Assembly: GCA_964554485.1 (NCBI GenBank)
Contig: CAZKOX010000016.1
Location: forward strand, 1 to 14,712
Direction: 5' to 3'
DNA: 14,712 nt
DNA from: JBBQBM01 sp964554485
GTDB taxonomy: Bacteria > Patescibacteriota > Saccharimonadia > Saccharimonadales > JAGQMS01
The notes beneath the pieces were generated by a model. That model saw nothing but the letters and a program-made list of their open reading frames with translations, ran no database searches and had not been told where the DNA came from. Both the position numbers and the translations under genes were made by a program. Position 1 is the first letter of the stretch, and every line of letters starts with the position of its first letter. Below are positions 1-6,923 of this stretch, piece by piece.

Positions 1-18
1 CCAAAGAAAAGGAGAATT

Positions 19-312
19 ATGAGTAAACTAGACCAAGCTAAGATGTTAATGAAAGTTCGAAAATTACAGAAAGAACTTCAGAAAGAGATTATTACTGTCG
101 AAAGTGGCGACGGGGCTGTTAGGGTTGAAATTAACGGTGAACAAAAAATTAAGAAAATCAGTATCGATCCTGAATATGTAGATCTTGACGATATTGGCCA
201 ACTAGAGCGATGGGTCGAGGAAGCTGTTAAAGAAGCAATTCAGACAAGTCAGAAGGCGGCAGCAGAAAAAATGCAACCAATGATGGGTGCACTAGGCGAC
301 CTCGGCTTTTAA
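19..312 (+). CDS. ybaB: YbaB/EbfC family nucleoid-associated protein
   Basis: This 97-aa protein has the usual length and layout of the YbaB/EbfC family. A charged N-terminal helix (MLMKVRKLQKELQKE) is followed by a beta-rich centre (GAVRVEINGEQKIKKISIDPE) and a C-terminal helix rich in Ala, Gln and Met ending in MMGALGDLGF. Family members are small dimeric DNA-binding proteins that coat DNA. The gene is classically found between dnaX and recR, and recR does follow here after only 3 nt; dnaX would lie just outside the left edge. A good Shine-Dalgarno (AGGAG, about 10-14) sits upstream of the ATG. The assignment rests on recognised sequence pattern plus synteny. Confidence 0.93.
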   Translation: MSKLDQAKMLMKVRKLQKELQKEIITVESGDGAVRVEINGEQKIKKISIDPEYVDLDDIGQLERWVEEAVKEAIQTSQKAAAEKMQPMMGALGDLGF

Positions 313-315
313 TAT

Positions 316-924
316 ATGTCACAACTCTTACCGAAAACTCTGGTTAACCTAATTGACGCACTAGGATCATTACCCGGCGTTGGACCGCGCACCGCTGAAC
401 GTTATGCCAGTTATTTGTTACGCACTCATCCAAGTAAAGCAAAAAACCTAGCAGAAACGCTGTCTAGCCTCCACGAGGGTATTAAAGTTTGCCCGAAGAC
501 ATTTGCATTTATTGATTCTAAAGACGATGTCTCACCTCTGTACAGCGACCCAAAACGCGACAAATCAATAGTTGCTATAGTTGCCGATCCATTTGACATT
601 GTTGCAATTGAAAAAACTGGTCTTTTCAAGGGAACTTATCACGTTTTAGGAGGTCTTATCTCGCCGATAGACGGAATCTTGGCAGAAGATTTGCGACTTA
701 ACGAACTAGTAACTAGGGTTAAGGAAGATGGAGTAAAAGAAGTTATTTTAGCTACAAACGCCTCAGTAGAAGGCGAAACAACTGCCCTATATATTCAAAA
801 TGCCTTAAAAGATGTGAAGGTTAATATAACCCGCTTAGCCCGCGGCCTACCGATTGGCGTAGACTTAGAATATGCCGACCAAATAACACTTGGTCGAGCT
901 CTGGAAGGAAGACAAACAATATGA
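316..924 (+). CDS. recR: Recombination mediator protein RecR
   Basis: This 202-aa protein has normal RecR length. It shows the helix-hairpin-helix near residues 16-30 (LGSLPGVGPRTAERY), the Toprim region (DPFDIVAIEKTG at about 91-102, YHVLGGLISPIDGI at about 108-121, ATNASVEGE at about 146-154) and the conserved C-terminal LARGLPIGVDLEYAD and TLGRALEGR. RecR works with RecO and/or RecF to load RecA on single-stranded gaps. The zinc finger between the HhH and Toprim parts is degenerate: where relatives have CxxC and CxxC, only Cys59 remains, and the other positions read T, S/V and Y in the span VCPKTFAFIDSKDD then VSPLYSDPKRD. The gene follows ybaB after 3 nt without an obvious Shine-Dalgarno. 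Its TGA stop overlaps the next ATG (ATGA), suggesting coupled translation. Confidence 0.95.
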   Translation: MSQLLPKTLVNLIDALGSLPGVGPRTAERYASYLLRTHPSKAKNLAETLSSLHEGIKVCPKTFAFIDSKDDVSPLYSDPKRDKSIVAIVADPFDIVAIEKTGLFKGTYHVLGGLISPIDGILAEDLRLNELVTRVKEDGVKEVILATNASVEGETTALYIQNALKDVKVNITRLARGLPIGVDLEYADQITLGRALEGRQTI

Positions 925-1943
925 ACTACCAAAGCACTGCCGAACAAGTAAAGAATGTGCTTAACGATGCCCAACGAATCGTTGTGTTGCAAGCTGATAA
1001 TCCCGATGGCGACAGCTTGTCTAGCGCCTTAGCCCTAGAAACCATACTTGGTCAAATGGGCAAAGACGTCATTTTATATTGTTCGATTGATGTTCCAAAT
1101 CATCTTCGCTATCTTGAGGGCTGGGACAGAGTTCAAAAAGATTTTCCATCGCAGTTTGACTTAGCCATTGTTGTTGATTGTGGTTACTGGAAGTTATTTA
1201 ATAATTTTAAAAAAACCTACGGGCAAAACCGTTTACCAAAAGATAAATTAGTTGTCATTAACGAGCATAGCCCCGAGCAAGACATGGAATGTATCGTTAG
1301 CGTACAAGATACCCAGGCCGTATCGAGTGGACATATTATTTTTGAGTTATTCGCGGCGCTCGGACAGACAATCGATAAAACTGCAGCGACATTTATTGCG
1401 TCTAGTATCATGGCCGATACCCTTGGTTTTACAAGTGAGGTTGTCGTCGACAAGCCTAGAGTTTTTGAGGTAATGGCCGAACTTGTGCGTTCGGGATTGA
1501 ATCTAGGTGAGCTTCAAGACAAGCGTTTTGAACAAATGAAAATTAGCCCAGAAATGCTCAAATACCGAGGTGAACTTCTTGGTCGAGTCGAGTACTTTGG
1601 CGAAGGACGAATCGCTAGTATCACGATCCCTTACGACGAAATTCGCGATCACAGCATGGAATTTAACCCGACGGTTATCCTAGATGAAACTCGGCTTGTT
1701 AATGGTGTCGCAGTCTCTATAGGTTTGAAACAGTATATGTCCGGCGGTCGACTAGTTCGCGTGACTGGACGAATACGTTGCAATCACGGCTTCACGATTG
1801 CCGATGAACTTGCCAAAACTTTTCCTGACGGCGGTGGACATATCTACGCCGCCGGCTTTAAGGTTGAAGGCCAAGACCTTGATTTTGAAGACATTAAGCA
1901 AAAGGTAGTTACTCGAGCTATTGAACTCCTAAACAATAAATAG
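921..1943 (+). CDS. DHH/DHHA1-family phosphoesterase (NrnA-like), with altered DHH motif
   Basis: This 340-aa protein has the two-domain layout of NrnA/RecJ-like phosphoesterases, which hydrolyse nano-RNA, pAp or cyclic dinucleotides. Visible motifs are motif I NPDGD (27-31), motif II VVDCG (84-88), motif IV MADTLGF (164-170, Asp166), and in the DHHA1 domain the substrate-binding GGGH (304-307) in FPDGGGHIYAAGF. The signature DHH triad is replaced by NEH (114-116), and the His normally preceding motif I is Ala25. The acidic residues Asp29, Asp31, Asp86 and Asp166 and His116 remain, so altered metal binding is possible. It overlaps recR by 4 nt and is the third gene of the ybaB-recR operon. 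The family is clear; the exact substrate is not. Confidence 0.85.
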   Translation: MNYQSTAEQVKNVLNDAQRIVVLQADNPDGDSLSSALALETILGQMGKDVILYCSIDVPNHLRYLEGWDRVQKDFPSQFDLAIVVDCGYWKLFNNFKKTYGQNRLPKDKLVVINEHSPEQDMECIVSVQDTQAVSSGHIIFELFAALGQTIDKTAATFIASSIMADTLGFTSEVVVDKPRVFEVMAELVRSGLNLGELQDKRFEQMKISPEMLKYRGELLGRVEYFGEGRIASITIPYDEIRDHSMEFNPTVILDETRLVNGVAVSIGLKQYMSGGRLVRVTGRIRCNHGFTIADELAKTFPDGGGHIYAAGFKVEGQDLDFEDIKQKVVTRAIELLNNK

Positions 1944-1994
1944 CTTTGTAAAAACTAGCCCGGTTAAGAATACTCTTGTCTCCTTAAGGTGAGG

Positions 1995-2000
1995 TATAAT
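1995..2000 (+). promoter_or_regulatory. -10 box for cysS, near-leaderless
   Basis: A perfect TATAAT lies 9 nt upstream of the cysS ATG, so transcription would start about 3 nt before the start codon. No Shine-Dalgarno fits in that space. No good -35 hexamer is evident at 16-18 nt. The same arrangement recurs at 5628-5633 and 6660-6665. Confidence 0.6.
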
Positions 2001-2009
2001 TAAACAAAC

Positions 2010-3410
2010 ATGAAACTCTATAACACACCAGATAAAAAAGTAGTTGAACTTCAATTAGATAAAACCGTAAAAATCTATACTTGCGGCCCGACTGTTTATG
2101 ACTTTCCGCACATCGGCAACTGGTATACGTTTATCCGCTACGACCTACTCGCAAGAACTTTGCGGGCAAATGGTTTTGATGTCGATTGGGCTATGAACAT
2201 TACCGACGTCGGACATTTAGTTAGCGATGCCGATGATGGTGAAGACAAGCTTGAAAAGGGCGCCAAGCGCGAACATAAAACTGCTCAAGAAGTAGCCGAA
2301 TTCTATGGTGATTATTTCTTAAAAGGCTTAAAACGACTAAATTTTTCTGAGGTAAATCACCTACCCAAAGCAACAGATTATATCAAAGAACAGATTAACC
2401 TTATTGCCAAACTAGAAGAGAAGGGGTTTATATACAAAACTTCTGATGGTATCTATTTTGACACTTCAAAATTCCCGAAATACGCTGAATTTGCAGGTCT
2501 GAATTTAGGGCAGCAACAAGCAGGTGAACGAGTTGAAATAAATAAAGAGAAGCGCCAAGAATCAGACTTTTCAGTTTGGAAGTTTTCAACAGCCGACCAA
2601 AAACGCGACATGGAATGGGATAGTCCATGGGGTAAGGGTTTCCCCGGATGGCACCTAGAATGTTCAGCAATGATTCAAGCCATCCTCGGACAACCAATAG
2701 ATATTCACGCTGGCGGTATCGACCACATCGCCGTTCACCACACCAATGAAATCGCCCAAAGTGAAGCTGCCTACGGATCACCATTATCGCGCTACTGGAT
2801 GCACTGTAACCATATTCTTGTCGAAGGCAAAAAAATGTCCAAAAGCGACGGAACTTTTATTACTCTTGAAGACATAGAAGCTAAAGGCTTCAGTCTCGAC
2901 GTTTTCCGGTTTCATGTGCTTTCTGGTCATTACCGCAGTCAATCAGAATTTAGTTGGGAACTACTTGAAGCATCAAAGACCAGACTCAATAGGTGGCTCG
3001 AAGTTGCATCTCTTCGCTGGCAACCGTGTGCGACAAATACTGGAGATGAGTCCTCGATCGGTGAAGATGGTGTTGTTGAGTTTATAAAAATACTCAGCGA
3101 CGATCTCAATACTCCCGAAGTTTTTAGGCATATAGAGGATGTACTTATGAACATCCAAAATTATATATCTGAGCTTGAGGTAAAGTCAGTTGGTGAATTT
3201 TTTGAAAAAATAGACAGTGTATTTGGCACTAACATAATGAAGCTTACCTCGGACATATCTGAAGAACAAAAAAAGATTATCGCCGAACGTGACCAAGTAC
3301 GCAAACAAAACGATTGGGCCGAAAGCGACAAATTACGCGATAAACTTTTAAGCGAAGGTATTGCACTGCGAGACACACCAAACGGAACTATTTGGTCAAG
3401 ATTTGTATAG
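2010..3410 (+). CDS. cysS: Cysteine--tRNA ligase
   Basis: This 466-aa class I aminoacyl-tRNA synthetase attaches cysteine to tRNA-Cys in the cytoplasm. It has TCGPTVYDFPHIGN near the N-terminus (zinc ligand Cys25, HIGH-type motif HIGN at 34-37). It also has GWHLECSAM (zinc ligand Cys218), HHTNEIAQSEA (His243/244, Glu247) and the KMSKS loop at 275-279 (KKMSKSDGTF). The C-terminal helical region ends with an anticodon-binding part (RDQVRKQNDWAESDKLRDKL), and length is normal. The start is set by the ATG just after a TATAAT box. The gene stands alone and its 3' end overlaps the convergent glycosyltransferase gene by 15 nt, leaving no room for an intrinsic terminator between them. Confidence 0.97.
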   Translation: MKLYNTPDKKVVELQLDKTVKIYTCGPTVYDFPHIGNWYTFIRYDLLARTLRANGFDVDWAMNITDVGHLVSDADDGEDKLEKGAKREHKTAQEVAEFYGDYFLKGLKRLNFSEVNHLPKATDYIKEQINLIAKLEEKGFIYKTSDGIYFDTSKFPKYAEFAGLNLGQQQAGERVEINKEKRQESDFSVWKFSTADQKRDMEWDSPWGKGFPGWHLECSAMIQAILGQPIDIHAGGIDHIAVHHTNEIAQSEAAYGSPLSRYWMHCNHILVEGKKMSKSDGTFITLEDIEAKGFSLDVFRFHVLSGHYRSQSEFSWELLEASKTRLNRWLEVASLRWQPCATNTGDESSIGEDGVVEFIKILSDDLNTPEVFRHIEDVLMNIQNYISELEVKSVGEFFEKIDSVFGTNIMKLTSDISEEQKKIIAERDQVRKQNDWAESDKLRDKLLSEGIALRDTPNGTIWSRFV

Positions 3411-4508
3411 TTTTAAAAGCTGCTCGCCAACACTGGCAGCATCATACCGTTCTGCTTGGGAGTGTAACCATTCACCAAGCAATTTTGTTTCAGCTGTGTC
3501 GCTAAGTGCCCATGCTAGTTTGTCGGCAAAGTCTTTTATATTACGTGGGTCAAAAAGTAACTCTGGTTTTTCGCCAAGAACCGATGAGTAGCCCGGGTTA
3601 TTTCCGGCGATTAACAGTCGAGAACCAGCAGCCATAGCTTCAACTAGAACTATCCCAAAACTTTCGCCGCTAGTTGACGGAAAGACTGCCAGGTCGGCAC
3701 TATGAAGTAACCTAGCCTTATCGGCCTCAGGAACAAATCCGAGCTGTTCAGTCTTTGCGCCAATAGGCAATGACATAATCATTCCATGAACAGCGTCTTT
3801 CAAGGGTCCTTTTCCACCAATCGTCAGCATAGTTTTGCTTAATAAACTTGGATCAGTTTCAAGCAGCAACTTATATGCTCGCACCAACTCCTTAACACCT
3901 TTTCGCTCTTCCAAGCGACCTAGAAAGACAATTCGTTTAATCTTAGATTCTCTTTTAATACTTCTAGACTGTTTAAAATTATCAATAGTTACAGGATTAG
4001 GAATAACTACCGAATTAATTCCAAAACTTGCTTTTGCAAATTTGGCGGCCGGCTCCGAAACGCTAACAAAAGCATCGAATCGTTTCAGGGAACCGCGTAA
4101 CAGTCGAGAAAGTTGTTTCGTGGCAAGAGTGCTAATTTTGGAATACGGCAGGATATGAAAAGTTCCTATTATTTTAGTATTTCTTGGCGCCAGTTTTATT
4201 ACCTTGGCAGCAAAGAATGGACTGTAGGGCATCTGAACGTGCAAAACATCAAATTGATTCCTCGCAAAAAATTCTTTTAATTTTGAACTTGAGGTAGGCA
4301 GAGGAGTGCCCATAGTGTTGCCGTTAAACTTCACCCTCAGTGTTTTGGCTAAACTATGAATATTTTGAATATCGGTACGATCGGTATGCCCAACCAGGTA
4401 ATGCACATCATGACCTTGAGTGCGAAGCCACTCACCGGTCGTTAAAACTGCCTGCTGAACGCCGTCAGGCTTATCCAAAGAATCATCGAGTACGAATCCG
4501 ATAGTCAT
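3396..4508 (-). CDS. GT-B (GT4 family) glycosyltransferase, PimA-like
   Basis: This 370-aa glycosyltransferase has the two Rossmann domains of GT-B enzymes. The acceptor-side loop is DGVQQAV (about 15-21) and GTFH carries His118. The donor-binding GRLEERKG is at 197-204 and the E-x7-E signature is GESFGIVLVEAMAAG (Glu282, Glu290). Relatives such as PimA move a sugar from an activated nucleotide donor to a lipid or glycan at the inner face of the membrane. The start codon overlaps the stop of the upstream paralogue (TAATG), implying coupled translation. The two proteins look like diverged duplicates that could add successive sugars. Sugar and acceptor cannot be read from sequence. Confidence 0.85.
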   Translation of the reverse strand: MTIGFVLDDSLDKPDGVQQAVLTTGEWLRTQGHDVHYLVGHTDRTDIQNIHSLAKTLRVKFNGNTMGTPLPTSSSKLKEFFARNQFDVLHVQMPYSPFFAAKVIKLAPRNTKIIGTFHILPYSKISTLATKQLSRLLRGSLKRFDAFVSVSEPAAKFAKASFGINSVVIPNPVTIDNFKQSRSIKRESKIKRIVFLGRLEERKGVKELVRAYKLLLETDPSLLSKTMLTIGGKGPLKDAVHGMIMSLPIGAKTEQLGFVPEADKARLLHSADLAVFPSTSGESFGIVLVEAMAAGSRLLIAGNNPGYSSVLGEKPELLFDPRNIKDFADKLAWALSDTAETKLLGEWLHSQAERYDAASVGEQLLKLYKS

Positions 4509-5617
4509 TATTTTTTTGTTAAGCCTTTATAGACTTCTTCGTAAGAATCGACGACTTTATCATAAGAAAACTGTTGTACATAACTCGATGCCCATTTCTG
4601 CCAGACTTCTCTTAGTGCCTTATCTTCCATCATAAGTAACAATCGCCGTGCGTAGTCAGGGATATTTTCGACATCAACTAACGACAAACGACCAGTGTCC
4701 TTGAGTACCCATGAATAACCCTCGCTGGAATGTGCAACTATTGGCGTTCCTAACGCCATTGCTTCTACTAATACAATCCCAAAACTTTCGCCGTAAAGAG
4801 CGGGGCTCGTATAAACAGTTGCTTTTTGAAAAAGTAATTTCTTTTCTTCATCGCTGACAAAGCCCAAAAAATAGACGTCTGGTATCTTACGCAAGTTAAC
4901 GTAATTTTCAAGCGATCGTCGAAGCGGACCGTCGCCTGCTATTAGTAGTTGGGCATCTGGACGCTGGGCCTTAACTAGTTCGAAAGCCTTTATGGCGTAT
5001 TTTGCGCCTTTACGCTTTTCGAGACGACCGACAAATAGAATTGTGTCTTGATCTCGCTGTATCTTTTTATCGTGCTTGTAAACTTTAAGCTCAACGCCGT
5101 TTGGTATATAGCTAATAGGTAGCGAGTTAGCTTCATCGATATAACCAATAGCTGCCGGAGAAACAGCCGTAATAGCATTAATATTAGGAAGTACAGTTCG
5201 GGCGTAGGCTTTATAAGAACCTGTTAGTGATTTTCCGAGTGCATTTCCAGGAAGTGCTGCATGAAAAGTACCAACAATCGGGCATGTAGCTTTTTGTAAA
5301 ATCTGTCGAGCCAAGAATGGAACCAATGGTTCGTGAATATGTATGATGTCAAACTTATGCTTAGCTAGAACATCCATTACGTCAGTATCAGAAGCCACCG
5401 AAACATCAGCGCTTGTTGCCTGCGGCGACTTAACGCGAGCTGAAGCTCCCAAAAACACTGTGCCGGTTGGTGGTGTTTCAGTTATTCGATAGGGTCGAGG
5501 AGTGATTATAGTAACATCATGGCCTCGAGCTCGTAAGATTTGCGTCTGATGCATGACGTGCTGCTGGACTCCTCCAGCTTTGAAGATGTTATAAGGACAG
5601 ACAATTCCTATTCGCAT
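4508..5617 (-). CDS. GT-B (GT4 family) glycosyltransferase, PimA-like
   Basis: This 369-aa protein resembles phosphatidyl-inositol mannosyltransferase PimA and related GT4 enzymes. The N-terminus MRIGIVCPYNIFKAGGVQQH carries the Gly-Gly loop (15-16), and HIHEPLVPF and GTFHAALPG (His119) follow. The donor site is GRLEKRKG (197-204) and the E-x7-E motif is GESFGIVLVEAMALG (Glu277, Glu285). It probably glycosylates a membrane lipid or lipid-linked glycan. It starts 11 nt after the hydrolase gene, lacks a Shine-Dalgarno, and has a TATAAT 10 nt before its ATG. It could therefore be both read through from the hydrolase and started as a near-leaderless transcript. Donor sugar unknown. Confidence 0.87.
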   Translation of the reverse strand: MRIGIVCPYNIFKAGGVQQHVMHQTQILRARGHDVTIITPRPYRITETPPTGTVFLGASARVKSPQATSADVSVASDTDVMDVLAKHKFDIIHIHEPLVPFLARQILQKATCPIVGTFHAALPGNALGKSLTGSYKAYARTVLPNINAITAVSPAAIGYIDEANSLPISYIPNGVELKVYKHDKKIQRDQDTILFVGRLEKRKGAKYAIKAFELVKAQRPDAQLLIAGDGPLRRSLENYVNLRKIPDVYFLGFVSDEEKKLLFQKATVYTSPALYGESFGIVLVEAMALGTPIVAHSSEGYSWVLKDTGRLSLVDVENIPDYARRLLLMMEDKALREVWQKWASSYVQQFSYDKVVDSYEEVYKGLTKK

Positions 5618-5627
5618 TCTAAATGTG

Positions 5628-5633
5628 ATTATA
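5628..5633 (-). promoter_or_regulatory. Possible internal -10 box before the glycosyltransferase gene
   Basis: A TATAAT on the minus strand ends 10 nt before the ATG at 5617. The TAA stop codon of the preceding hydrolase gene lies inside the hexamer. No convincing -35 is seen, so this could be chance, but the spacing copies that at cysS and the glutaredoxin gene. Confidence 0.35.
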
Positions 5634-6585
5634 CAGTACTTGTTATTTTCTTTGGTGCTCTGGAAAGAAGCTTACGAGAATTAACAGGAATTAAACCAAC
5701 CGTCTCCGACTTGTCAGCAATGACTGATGGCATGTGATTTTTCATATTTGCCTTATCAACGCTATAGCCCATAAAGATCTTTCGCATATGCTTAGCAACA
5801 GACTTTGGGTCAAAATACTGATCAGCATGTCCTAGACTAATATTATGAATCGGCAAATTAACTTTTTCATTGGTAAGATCAAGGGTAAACATCGCCTCGG
5901 CCGTTCGCATATATGTTTGGACGTCATTGCACTGCCAAAGCTCAACCTCAAAATTAATCATTCTTTTAAATTCATCTTTGCTTATGTCCTTAAACTTGTG
6001 CTTGGCATTTGGCGTGAAGCGATAAAAAGTTTTCAATATAATTCCATTTAAAATCACATAACGAAAGAATGCAGCCCGCCACTTTGGTGTAAAGAAGTGA
6101 CTAGCATATTTAAAGAACCATCTATTAAAACGTGGGATTTTAAAGTCTTGATGGTGGCTGAATCCAGCTACGCTTATACATAAATCAACTCGCGAGGCTA
6201 TCTCTGGGTACTTTTGTAGCATGCGCGTCGCAATAGCTGAACCAATACTAAAACCGGCTAAAGTAAATTGACGATTTTTGTACATTAATTTTACGACCGC
6301 TGCTAAATAATCTGCTAGCTCGTCGATCGACGCTTCAATACCAATACTATAAAGACTCTCCATTCCACCGAAACCCGGCAAATCTGGCATTGTAAGTGTG
6401 CCATACTGTGACAGATCTTCCGCTAAGCCGTAATATCTTTCCAAGCTAGAATGGTGTCCGTAAATTAATAAGATCTCACGTTTTTTTCGAGCATGAGGAA
6501 TACGCAAAAATCGTCCGTTAAGACCATTTAAATTTAGCGGAAAGACATACTCTTCCGGAATCTGCGAATACTTATGTGGATTCAT
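5629..6585 (-). CDS. Alpha/beta-hydrolase fold protein
   Basis: This 318-aa protein has a standard alpha/beta-hydrolase core: ILLIYGHHSS (oxyanion region, about 38-47), MPDLPGFGG (66-74), the nucleophile elbow GFSIG with Ser113, an acid candidate Asp255 in GHADQYF, and His284 in KNHMP. A helical, aromatic-rich cap region spans about 145-225. No signal peptide is seen, so it is probably cytoplasmic. It is first in an operon with two lipid-type glycosyltransferases, which suggests a lipid or ester substrate, but this is inference. Residues 285-318 past the catalytic His form a basic, low-complexity tail. The substrate cannot be assigned; esterase, lipase or acyltransferase are all possible. Confidence 0.8.
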   Translation of the reverse strand: MNPHKYSQIPEEYVFPLNLNGLNGRFLRIPHARKKREILLIYGHHSSLERYYGLAEDLSQYGTLTMPDLPGFGGMESLYSIGIEASIDELADYLAAVVKLMYKNRQFTLAGFSIGSAIATRMLQKYPEIASRVDLCISVAGFSHHQDFKIPRFNRWFFKYASHFFTPKWRAAFFRYVILNGIILKTFYRFTPNAKHKFKDISKDEFKRMINFEVELWQCNDVQTYMRTAEAMFTLDLTNEKVNLPIHNISLGHADQYFDPKSVAKHMRKIFMGYSVDKANMKNHMPSVIADKSETVGLIPVNSRKLLSRAPKKITSTV

Positions 6586-6596
6586 TGCTTACGCCT

Positions 6597-6625
6597 AGTT
6601 TACAGTCAACATCTTAAAATTCCAA
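6597..6625 (-). promoter_or_regulatory. Candidate promoter for the hydrolase-glycosyltransferase operon
   Basis: On the minus strand TTGGAA (6620-6625) and TAAACT (6597-6602) are separated by 17 nt, ending 11 nt before the hydrolase ATG at 6585. A TATAAA at 6627-6632 on the same strand is an alternative -10. No Shine-Dalgarno precedes the ATG. Confidence 0.4.
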
Positions 6626-6635
6626 CTTTATAGGC

Positions 6636-6665
6636 ATGACTTAAGTGGTATTTGTTTGGTATAAT
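6636..6665 (+). promoter_or_regulatory. Promoter of the glutaredoxin gene, near-leaderless
   Basis: ATGACT (6636-6641, four of six matches to TTGACA) and a perfect TATAAT (6660-6665) are 18 nt apart. The ATG at 6675 begins 9 nt after the -10, leaving almost no 5' leader. This decides the gene start: an in-frame ATG at 6645 lies upstream of the -10 box and would not be transcribed. Confidence 0.6.
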
Positions 6666-6674
6666 ACTAGTGCT

Positions 6675-6923
6675 ATGAATATCACTATATACAGCACTCA
6701 GACCTGCGGCTTTTGCAACATGCTGAAGAAATACTTAGACGATAAAGGCTTTAAATATACCGTAAAAATGGCCGACAGCGACGAGACTATTGCCCGTGAA
6801 CTCTTTGAAAAAAGTCACCAATTTGCAGTGCCGTTTACAGAAATCGAAAACGAAGATGGAACCGTCACAAGCATCCTTGGCTTTGACGTCCCAAAGTTAA
6901 ATACTGCCCTAAAAATATCCTAG
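6675..6923 (+). CDS. Glutaredoxin-like thiol-disulfide protein
   Basis: This 82-aa protein has a thioredoxin fold of glutaredoxin size. The N-terminal strand NITIYSTQT leads into the redox motif Cys11-Gly-Phe-Cys14, and a cis-proline follows at Pro53 in FAVPFTEI. The end (ILGFDVPKLNTAL) matches the usual GF-x-x-x-L glutaredoxin tail. It should reduce disulfides or mixed disulfides in the cytoplasm. The CGFC motif, rather than the CPYC of classical glutaredoxins, makes the reductant unclear. The start at 6675 is chosen from the promoter position. The stop codon overlaps that of the convergent oxidase gene by 4 nt. Confidence 0.85.
   Translation: MNITIYSTQTCGFCNMLKKYLDDKGFKYTVKMADSDETIARELFEKSHQFAVPFTEIENEDGTVTSILGFDVPKLNTALKIS

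Noticed and set aside
2428..2784. 118-aa minus-strand frame inside cysS
   Set aside because: Antisense to the conserved catalytic region of cysS, with no start signals.
6645..6674. Upstream ATG start for the glutaredoxin
   Set aside because: The TATAAT promoter lies inside this extension, and the 82-aa form matches family length.
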